From Chitinophagaceae bacterium (GTDB lineage: Bacteria; Bacteroidota; Bacteroidia; Chitinophagales; Chitinophagaceae), in NCBI GenBank assembly GCA_021738605.1, contig JAIPBY010000004.1, positions 1 to 31,417 of the forward strand: DNA of 31,417 nucleotides, written 5' to 3'. The position numbers and the translations under genes are program-made. How positions within the stretch are numbered: position 1 is the stretch's first letter; each line of letters begins with the position of its first letter. The notes under the pieces are model-generated. The model did not search any database. It was not told the DNA's origin and saw nothing but the letters and a program-made list of their open reading frames with translations. Below, piece after piece: positions 25,321 through 31,417 of this stretch.

Positions 25321-26016
25321 TCAATAAAAATCTCTCCTGTTCCGCTTGTTCCAGATCATCACAATGATGATTCCCACTGCGGCCCCACCCAAGTGTGCAA
25401 AATGCGCTATTCCTGTAGACTCGCTTGATATGCCCCCCAATACATCCAAGACACCAAGACCCAGCAATGCCCATTTGGCTTTGATGGGAAAAGGAATCGG
25501 AAGAATGATCATCTGGCTGTTAGGAAAGGTATAGGCAAAGGCTGCGAAAATACCCATCACTGCACCTGAGGCACCCAGTGTAGGAACATTTGTCAACATA
25601 AAAAGTTCAGCAGCGCCAATCTGACCCGCTTCAAACATGGTATTGTATTGAGAGATATCATAGGTCAATGCAATCGCCTGTGTAAGCCCTGCGCCAAAGC
25701 CACAGACCAGGTAAAAAGCCAGAAACTTCGCTGGTCCCCAAAGATTTTCCAGTGTAGACCCAAACATCCACAAGGCAAACATGTTGAAGAGGATGTGAAA
25801 GAAAGAATCGGAAGAATGCAGAAACATGTATGAAATGAACTGCCAGAAATGATAGTGCACAGAACTGAAATGATGCAGTGCAAAAAGGTCTTCAATAGAC
25901 AAAAGGTCTTTGCCAACAGTGATTTGCGCGAGCCAAACCAAGGCATTGATGATGATGAGGTTTTTGATCACTACGGGAAGTACCTGAAACCTGCCCGGTC
26001 TGATTTCTGATTCCAT
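25321..26016 (-). CDS. Rhomboid intramembrane serine protease
   Basis: A 231-residue six-helix rhomboid. The TM2 oxyanion motif is HILFNMFALWMFG, the catalytic Ser150 lies in TLGASGAVMG, and the catalytic His208 in AHFAHLGGAAVG. It has no added domain and ends in a basic tail. It should cleave membrane-protein substrates within or near the inner membrane; natural substrates are unknown. It starts 13 bases after the rlmD stop and is followed by the pseudo-rhomboid, so the pair is co-transcribed and probably functionally linked. Confidence 0.95.
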   Translation of the reverse strand: MESEIRPGRFQVLPVVIKNLIIINALVWLAQITVGKDLLSIEDLFALHHFSSVHYHFWQFISYMFLHSSDSFFHILFNMFALWMFGSTLENLWGPAKFLAFYLVCGFGAGLTQAIALTYDISQYNTMFEAGQIGAAELFMLTNVPTLGASGAVMGIFAAFAYTFPNSQMIILPIPFPIKAKWALLGLGVLDVLGGISSESTGIAHFAHLGGAAVGIIIVMIWNKRNRRDFY

Positions 26017-26029
26017 ATGTTGCTTGATA

Positions 26030-27478
26030 TTACAAATTTAATAAACCTGGGGCATCTTGCCTCAGCTTCAACTGCACAACATTCTCAATATGATGGGTAT
26101 GGGGAAACATGTCCACAGGCCTGATGGCTGTAACCTCATACTTCTCTGCCAACAATTGCAGGTCTCTTGCCTGTGTGGCTGGATTGCAGCTCACATACAC
26201 CACCAATGGCGCTTCCATGGCCAGGATCTGCTGTACAAGCTTTTCATGCATGCCAGCCCTGGGAGGATCGGTGATGATCACATCAGGCCTGCCATGTGTT
26301 TCAAAGAAGGCATTGTTACAGATGTCTGCCACATCACCGGCATAAAAAAGGGTATTGTCAATGCCATTCATGGTAGCATTTTCATGTGCATCATCGATCG
26401 CTTCACTGATAACTTCCACCCCTATCACTTTAGCTGCCTTGTCGCTGACAAAGATGCCAATGCTTCCTGTGCCACAATAAAGGTCATATACAATTTCAGT
26501 TCCTTTCAGCTCAGCAAAATCTTTGGTGATCTGATACAACTGCTCTGCCTGCGTTGAATTGGTTTGGAAAAATGATTTGGGGCCCACCTTGAACTTCAAT
26601 CCACCCAACTGCTCGATGGCAAATGCATTGCCATGGTAAAGGATGGGATGCTGGTCTCCCAAGCTATCATTGAATTTGCGGTTAATGGTATAATAGAGCG
26701 ATGTAATGGAAGGGAATTCTTTTTTGATATATCCCATCATGTCTTCCCTTGCCTTTTCATCATCCTCTCCAAACACAAGGTTGACCATCAGGTCTCCGGC
26801 AGTGCAAAGCCTGACCAGCAGGTTCCTGAGCAATCCTGTATGGTTTCGTATATCATAAAAACTATATCCTTTTTCCAAGGCATGGGCCCTGATGCCATTG
26901 CGGATGGCATTGCTGGGGGCAGCCTGCAGAAAACATTCATCAATATCAATCACCTTGTCAAAAGAACCTGGCACATGAAAACCCAGGGCAGGGATGGAAG
27001 GAAGGCCGCGCGGCCCTTCCTCAGGCATATCCAGAGCGGCAATCTCCTCTTCGGTAAAATATTTCTTTGAGCTGAAAGTGAATTCAAGCTTGTTCCTGTA
27101 GTACTGCGTTTCTTTGGCACCTGCTATCGGCTGCATCTCCGGAATGTTAATCTTGCCAATCCGCTTCATTTGTTGTTCCACTTCCTGAAACTTGTACTCC
27201 AACTGCTTTTCATAGGGCAGCATCTGCCATTTGCATCCCCCGCAGACACCAAAATGTTTGCAAAAAGGGGTTGTTCGCTCTGAAGAATAGGATCTAAACC
27301 TGATGGCCTTACCCTCGGCCCAATCTTTTTTGTTTTTGCTGAGCCGAACATCCACAACATCTCCAGGCACAGCCCCTTCAATGAAAACCACTTTCCCCTC
27401 CAGTTTCGCAATGGACTTCCCGCCGGCGGCATACCCACTGACCTGCAAATGCTCCAATACCAATTTCTTCTTTCTCAT
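26030..27478 (-). CDS. rlmD: 23S rRNA (uracil-C5)-methyltransferase, RlmD/RumA family
   Basis: 482 residues. The N-terminal TRAM domain (about 1-60) is followed by the iron-sulfur cysteine motif CKHFGVCGGCKW (C-X5-C-X2-C, with the fourth Cys further on). The Rossmann methyltransferase domain carries the SAM motif DLYCGTGSIG, the DPPRAGMH motif, and the catalytic cysteine in YVSCNPATQARD. The family methylates U1939 (RlmD) or U747 (RlmC) of 23S rRNA; in this phylum one enzyme may do one or both, so the target is not certain. It heads the minus-strand cluster with the rhomboids, behind a good promoter. Confidence 0.93.
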   Translation of the reverse strand: MRKKKLVLEHLQVSGYAAGGKSIAKLEGKVVFIEGAVPGDVVDVRLSKNKKDWAEGKAIRFRSYSSERTTPFCKHFGVCGGCKWQMLPYEKQLEYKFQEVEQQMKRIGKINIPEMQPIAGAKETQYYRNKLEFTFSSKKYFTEEEIAALDMPEEGPRGLPSIPALGFHVPGSFDKVIDIDECFLQAAPSNAIRNGIRAHALEKGYSFYDIRNHTGLLRNLLVRLCTAGDLMVNLVFGEDDEKAREDMMGYIKKEFPSITSLYYTINRKFNDSLGDQHPILYHGNAFAIEQLGGLKFKVGPKSFFQTNSTQAEQLYQITKDFAELKGTEIVYDLYCGTGSIGIFVSDKAAKVIGVEVISEAIDDAHENATMNGIDNTLFYAGDVADICNNAFFETHGRPDVIITDPPRAGMHEKLVQQILAMEAPLVVYVSCNPATQARDLQLLAEKYEVTAIRPVDMFPHTHHIENVVQLKLRQDAPGLLNL

Positions 27479-27494
27479 GTTGCGGCTTGAACTG

Positions 27495-27523
27495 CAAATC
27501 TACAATTTAATATGCCTCCCCAA
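27495..27523 (-). promoter_or_regulatory. Bacteroidota promoter for the rlmD-rhomboid cluster
   Basis: On the minus strand: TTG (27523-27521), an 18-base spacer, then TAGATTTG (27502-27495), a perfect -7 match. Transcription would start about 10 bases before the rlmD ATG, giving a very short leader. Confidence 0.6.
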
Positions 27524-27552
27524 GCTGGCTCACCTTAGTTCTCCTTTTAACA

Positions 27553-27581
27553 TTGTATTTCCCGGTTATTGAATATTTTTA
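27553..27581 (+). promoter_or_regulatory. Candidate promoter for thioredoxin-like/PPIase operon
   Basis: TTG (27553-27555), an 18-base spacer, then TATTTTTA (27574-27581), one base off TAnnTTTG. It lies 15 bases before the first ATG and is divergent from the rlmD promoter. A weaker call. Confidence 0.35.
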
Positions 27582-27596
27582 CCGAAACTTTCACAG

Positions 27597-29039
27597 ATGC
27601 GCATTCTTCCGATCCTGTTGTTTTCTTTGCTGTTCAACTCATTTGCCCAGGCACAAAATGCCTATGAAATCAAGGCCAACATCAAGCCTTTCAACAAAGG
27701 ATACCTATTCCTGGCCTACCATTTTGGCAGCAAACAATACCTGATTGATTCAGCCAAGCTTGATGCAAATGGTCAGGCCATCTTCTCCGGAGCAAAGAAA
27801 CTGCAGGGTGGCGTTTACATGATTGTGTTCCCTGAAAAGAACGGATGGATTGAATGCATGCTCGACCAGCAACAAAAATTCAGTGTGTTTGCAGACACAT
27901 CCAACATTGTGAAAGGATTGCGGTTTGAAGGTTCTCCAGACAATACCCTGTTTGCCGACTACCAGAAAAAATCATTTGACATCGGCACAGCAGTGGCTGC
28001 GCTGAGGAGCAGGGCTGGTGGGGCGGCAGAAGACCCTGCCACAAAAGCAGCACAGGCTCAAATCAAGCAATTGAGCCTTGACATGCAGAAATACCGCGAT
28101 GAGCTGCAACAAAAAAACCCAAAGCACCTCTTGAGTTCGATTTTCAACCTGCTGAAAGATCCTGAGGTTCCGGCTGCAGCACAACATCCCGGAGGAAAAT
28201 ACGATAGCCTGTTTGCCTACAATTATTACAAGGACCATTATTGGGATGGCATCAGCCTGACAGATGATCGCCTGGTGAGAACCCCTGTTTTACAGGGCAG
28301 GTTCGACAAATATTATGATGAGATTCTTCCTCAGGCATCCGATTCATTGACCAGGTACGCAGACAAAATGTTGGCTGCGGCAAAGCCCAGTGAAGAGATG
28401 TTCAAATTTGTATTGTCCAGCCTTACAGACAAATACGTGAACCCCAAATTCATGGGCCAGGATGCTGTTTTTGTGCACCTGTTTGAAAAATATTACCTGA
28501 GTGGCCAGGCAGACAGCTGGATGAATGAAAAATACAAAAAGTTCATCTTCGACAGGGGATATTCGCTGATGTCCAATGTGATTGGCAAAAAAGCGGCTGA
28601 GCTTCCCATGGTAGATACCCTCGGAAAAAATTTCTCTTTGTCTGCCCTGCAGGCGCCTTTCACCGTAATCTGTTTCTGGGATCCTACCTGCGGACATTGC
28701 AAGGAAGAAGTACCAAGAGTCGATTCCATTTTCCAAGCCAAGTGGAAAAAAGAGGGTGTTAAGCTTGTTGGGGTGATGACAGATGGCGGAAAACAGAACT
28801 GGCTCAACTACATCAGGGAACACAAATTGAATGGCTGGCTCCATGTATACCAGACAGAAGAAACCAAAGACAAGATTTACAAAGCAGGTCAGCCCGGTTA
28901 CAGGCAACTCTATGATGTATACCAGACCCCTATGATTTACCTGTTGGACAAGGACAAGAACATTGTTGCCAAAAAACTTACTTACCTGCAGGTAGATGAC
29001 TTCATGGATTTCAAGAAAAAATCAGCAAAGACACCCTAA
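27597..29039 (+). CDS. Thioredoxin-like (TlpA/ResA) protein with DUF4369-type N-terminus
   Basis: A 480-residue exported protein. It has a signal peptide (MRILPILLFSLLFNSFAQA, cleavage before QN), a DUF4369-like beta domain (about 24-120), a helical middle matching DUF5106 (about 125-340), and a C-terminal thioredoxin fold. The active-site motif is CGHC (Cys365, Cys368) in FWDPTCGHCKEEVPRVD, and a cis-proline region QTPMIYLLDKDKNIV follows. It is a likely periplasmic or outer-membrane-associated thiol-disulfide oxidoreductase, as is common in Bacteroidota; its partner is unknown. The PPIase starts 6 bases downstream, so the two probably serve envelope protein folding. Confidence 0.9.
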   Translation: MRILPILLFSLLFNSFAQAQNAYEIKANIKPFNKGYLFLAYHFGSKQYLIDSAKLDANGQAIFSGAKKLQGGVYMIVFPEKNGWIECMLDQQQKFSVFADTSNIVKGLRFEGSPDNTLFADYQKKSFDIGTAVAALRSRAGGAAEDPATKAAQAQIKQLSLDMQKYRDELQQKNPKHLLSSIFNLLKDPEVPAAAQHPGGKYDSLFAYNYYKDHYWDGISLTDDRLVRTPVLQGRFDKYYDEILPQASDSLTRYADKMLAAAKPSEEMFKFVLSSLTDKYVNPKFMGQDAVFVHLFEKYYLSGQADSWMNEKYKKFIFDRGYSLMSNVIGKKAAELPMVDTLGKNFSLSALQAPFTVICFWDPTCGHCKEEVPRVDSIFQAKWKKEGVKLVGVMTDGGKQNWLNYIREHKLNGWLHVYQTEETKDKIYKAGQPGYRQLYDVYQTPMIYLLDKDKNIVAKKLTYLQVDDFMDFKKKSAKTP

Positions 29040-29045
29040 CTGTTC

Positions 29046-30797
29046 ATGAAAAAAGTTCTTTTTGCGCTGGCGGTTATCACAGCATCTTGCTTTCAGTTGA
29101 AAGCACAGGTACTCTTCACCTTTGGTGGCAAGCCCGTCAGCCAGCAAGAGTTCATGGCATCTTTCAACAAGAACAACACAGATACCAGCAACAGGTTGAA
29201 GGCTCTGGAAAACTACCGCGATCTCTACATCCGGTTCCGCCTGAAGGTACAGGCCGCCCATGACCTGAAGATGGACACGTTGCCTAATCAGAAAGCAGAC
29301 CTCAAAGGATTTGAAGAGCAGATCCGGCCAGTGTATATGCTCGATCAACAAATGCTTGATACACTCGTGGCATCCGCCCATGAACATTCACTGAAAGAGG
29401 TATCTGTCAAACACCTTTTCATTGCATTCAACAACCTCAAGTTGAGCAACACTAAGGATAAAAACTACACCATTGAAGAAAAAGCGCTTGCCCGAAAAAA
29501 AGCGGCTTCAATCAAGGCAGCATTGTTAACCGGTGAAGATTTCGAAAAATTGATCATTGCCAATTCAGATGATCCGGAATTACCCAGAACAAGGGGATAT
29601 CTTGGATACATCACGGCTTTCAGCCTGCCCCATGCATTTGAAAATGCCATTTATGCACTGAAAGAATGGGCTGTTTCAGATCCTATTGAAACTGCCAATG
29701 GCATTCATTTTTTCCAAAGGATGAACACAAGGGTCGCCCATGGTAAGACAACGATTGCCCAGGTCTTGATTGCCAAACCAGAAGACGCAACGAATGAAGA
29801 AATGAGGGAGAAAAAGTTACTGGCAGATTCGATCCATGCGCTTGCAACAGCAGGTGCATCCTTCGATTCGCTCGCCCTGCAATTTTCAAACGACATGAGC
29901 AGTGCCCAAAAAGGCGGCATCATCGAAGATATTCAGGTAGGAAAATTTGATCCTTTGTTTGAAGAGCTGGTCATGCGGTTAAAGAAAGATGGAGAAATTG
30001 CACCCGTCTTGTTGACTGATCTTGGTTTTCACATCATCAAAAGAATTTCAAACCAACCCATAGAACAGTCCCTTTCCAAAGCAGCACCTGTATTGAAAGA
30101 ACTGATCCTGCAGGATGAGAGGAAATCAATTGCAGCTGAAGCTTTTATCAAAAAAAGCATTGGAAAACATGGACTGACAGCCACCATGACCAACAAGGAG
30201 GAATATATTGCCAAAAGGCTGGAACAGTTCAATCCTGCCTACGCAACACAGATAAAAGATTTTAAAGATGGAAACCTGCTCTTCGAGATCATGGACAAGA
30301 AAGTGTGGGGCAAGGCCTCCACAGACCTGCAAGGATTGAAAAAATTTCATGCAGGGAGGGCCACCCAATACACATGGAAGCAATCCGTTTTTGCCGTGAT
30401 CATCACCGCACAAAACAAACAGACTGCCCTCGCCATCCGTGAAACGTTTGAGAAGGACAGGTCGGTTGAGCAGATCAAGAAAATGTACAGTGAGGTATCT
30501 TTTGTAGACAGTGGCCGGTATGAAGCTGGAGAACTGTTGGGCGTTGGTGCCGAAAATGCGAAAGCCGGATTCGTTACACCCATTTATACCAACCCTTCAG
30601 ATGAATCTGCCAGCTTCATCATCGTAGTGAATGTTTTCAAAGACCCCAGCACCAAGACCTTCGAAGAAGCAAGGGGAACAGCCATCAACGACTACCAGCA
30701 ATACTTGGAAGACGGTTGGATTGCATCACTAAAGAAAAAATATCCGGTGGTATTGAACAACCAAACCTGGAAAACTTTGGTAGCAGGCATGCACTAA
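29046..30797 (+). CDS. SurA-like peptidylprolyl isomerase with two parvulin domains
   Basis: A 583-residue exported protein with a signal peptide (MKKVLFALAVITASCFQLKA). An N-terminal helical region (about 25-110) precedes two PpiC-type parvulin domains, at about 115-225 (starting VSVKHLFIAF) and 230-335 (IAQVLIAKPED to GFHIIKRIS). The C-terminal half (about 340-583) is helical/mixed. Chaperone and prolyl isomerase for outer-membrane protein folding is the family role. It is the second gene of the thioredoxin-like operon. Its last four bases overlap the metF stop on the other strand (CTAA, 30794-30797). Confidence 0.92.
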   Translation: MKKVLFALAVITASCFQLKAQVLFTFGGKPVSQQEFMASFNKNNTDTSNRLKALENYRDLYIRFRLKVQAAHDLKMDTLPNQKADLKGFEEQIRPVYMLDQQMLDTLVASAHEHSLKEVSVKHLFIAFNNLKLSNTKDKNYTIEEKALARKKAASIKAALLTGEDFEKLIIANSDDPELPRTRGYLGYITAFSLPHAFENAIYALKEWAVSDPIETANGIHFFQRMNTRVAHGKTTIAQVLIAKPEDATNEEMREKKLLADSIHALATAGASFDSLALQFSNDMSSAQKGGIIEDIQVGKFDPLFEELVMRLKKDGEIAPVLLTDLGFHIIKRISNQPIEQSLSKAAPVLKELILQDERKSIAAEAFIKKSIGKHGLTATMTNKEEYIAKRLEQFNPAYATQIKDFKDGNLLFEIMDKKVWGKASTDLQGLKKFHAGRATQYTWKQSVFAVIITAQNKQTALAIRETFEKDRSVEQIKKMYSEVSFVDSGRYEAGELLGVGAENAKAGFVTPIYTNPSDESASFIIVVNVFKDPSTKTFEEARGTAINDYQQYLEDGWIASLKKKYPVVLNNQTWKTLVAGMH

Positions 30798-31417
30798 AAA
30801 ACCTGGCTCACTGCGTTGTAAACGATTTTGGGTTTGCCCAATGTATAATAATGCAACACAGGTACACCAGCTTTCTTCAATTCCTTTGACTGGTAAATCA
30901 ACCACTCCTCTCCCACCTTTTCACAGGCCTCATCGGTAAGGCTGCTGTTCATGGCATTGACCAGGTCTTCAGGAAGCTCCACATTGAAAATCCTGGGTAT
31001 CGCTGAGAGTTGCTTTTTGTTGGTCAGTGGCTTCAAGCCCGGCACGATGGGAACATTGATTCCGGCTGCCCTGCACCTGTCAACAAAATCAAAGTATTTT
31101 GCGTTATCAAAAAACATCTGTGTAACAATGTACTCCGCACCCGCATCCACCTTGGCTTTCAGGTGCCCAAGGTCTTCCTCCAGGCTGGTGGCCTCGAAAT
31201 GCTTTTCAGGATATCCTGCAACACCCAGGCAGAAATTGGTCTTGAATCCATCCAGGATGTCCTCTTCCAAATACAATCCATTGTTAAGCCGATCTACTTG
31301 TTTTAATAGATCGATGGCATAGCTGTTTCCATTGGGTTCAGGAACAAATCCATTGTCTCCTTTGGCTGCATCTCCACGCAAAACCAACACATTATCAATC
31401 CCCAGAAAATTGAGGTC
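30794..31417 (-). CDS. metF: 5,10-methylenetetrahydrofolate reductase, partial
   Basis: The 207 C-terminal residues are in the window; the frame is open to the edge, so the N-terminus lies outside. Reads DLNFLGIDNVLVLRGDAAKGD, then AEYIVTQMFFDNAKYFDF and VPIVPGLKPLTNKKQLSAIPRIF, all characteristic of MetF; the end is HYYTLGKPKIVYNAVSQVF. The enzyme reduces methylene-THF to methyl-THF for methionine synthesis, using FAD. The GTG at 31390 is internal and is not a true start. Convergent with the PPIase gene, stops overlapping. Confidence 0.95.
   Translation of the reverse strand, partial: DLNFLGIDNVLVLRGDAAKGDNGFVPEPNGNSYAIDLLKQVDRLNNGLYLEEDILDGFKTNFCLGVAGYPEKHFEATSLEEDLGHLKAKVDAGAEYIVTQMFFDNAKYFDFVDRCRAAGINVPIVPGLKPLTNKKQLSAIPRIFNVELPEDLVNAMNSSLTDEACEKVGEEWLIYQSKELKKAGVPVLHYYTLGKPKIVYNAVSQVF

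Noticed and set aside
25304..25474. N-terminal extension of the second rhomboid-like protein
   Set aside because: It lies entirely in the antecedent rhomboid gene in another frame; ATG 25303 gives a normal N-terminus.

Overview
The window looks like a chromosomal segment of a Bacteroidota bacterium, most likely of the Chitinophagaceae or a close relative. This rests on three things: several intergenic regions carry the Bacteroidota -7 promoter box TAnnTTTG; strong Shine-Dalgarno sites are largely missing; and the gene families fit (DUF4369/thioredoxin-like lipid-envelope protein, twin rhomboids with a DUF6576-like tail, SurA-like double-parvulin PPIase, fused-subunit KorA). The taxonomic call is inference. 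No tRNA, rRNA, CRISPR array or intact transposase gene was seen.

Layout. (1) 25-7686: a DUF502 membrane protein on the minus strand, divergent from a four-gene efflux operon (TetR regulator, TolC-like outer membrane factor, lipoprotein membrane-fusion protein, large RND pump). (2) 7699-11389: a long imperfect hairpin, an AIM24/TIGR00266 protein, a strong bidirectional terminator, a Bax inhibitor-1 family membrane protein, and korA, which has no korB beside it. (3) 11390-13390: an AT-rich accessory pocket. It holds a GNAT-like gene overlapping a 59-codon partner, a possible IS200/IS605-type right end with two hairpins, and a ParB-like/HAD two-gene module. (4) 13395-15952: an operon-like pair (nucleoside-permease-type MFS, then Gfo/Idh/MocA oxidoreductase) whose spacer is filled with structured repeats. 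(5) 16029-16845: a small GNAT toxin/antitoxin-like module with its own near-perfect promoter. (6) 16880-21636: nth, a small conserved protein, a divergent pair of a DivIC/FtsB-like gene and obgE, then a membrane patatin. (7) 21653-27478: a minus-strand cluster, rlmD > rhomboid > pseudo-rhomboid > EEP-family membrane protein, then cysS with its own promoter. (8) 27597-31417: a thioredoxin-like protein and a PPIase in an operon, convergent with metF, which runs off the window end.

Most of the window is housekeeping or envelope biology. The unusual material is concentrated in the AT-rich pockets at 11.4-13.4 kb and 16.0-16.85 kb and in the structured intergenic repeats. The best candidates for something undescribed are the ParB-like/HAD pair and the two GNAT-plus-small-protein modules, all of uncertain function.
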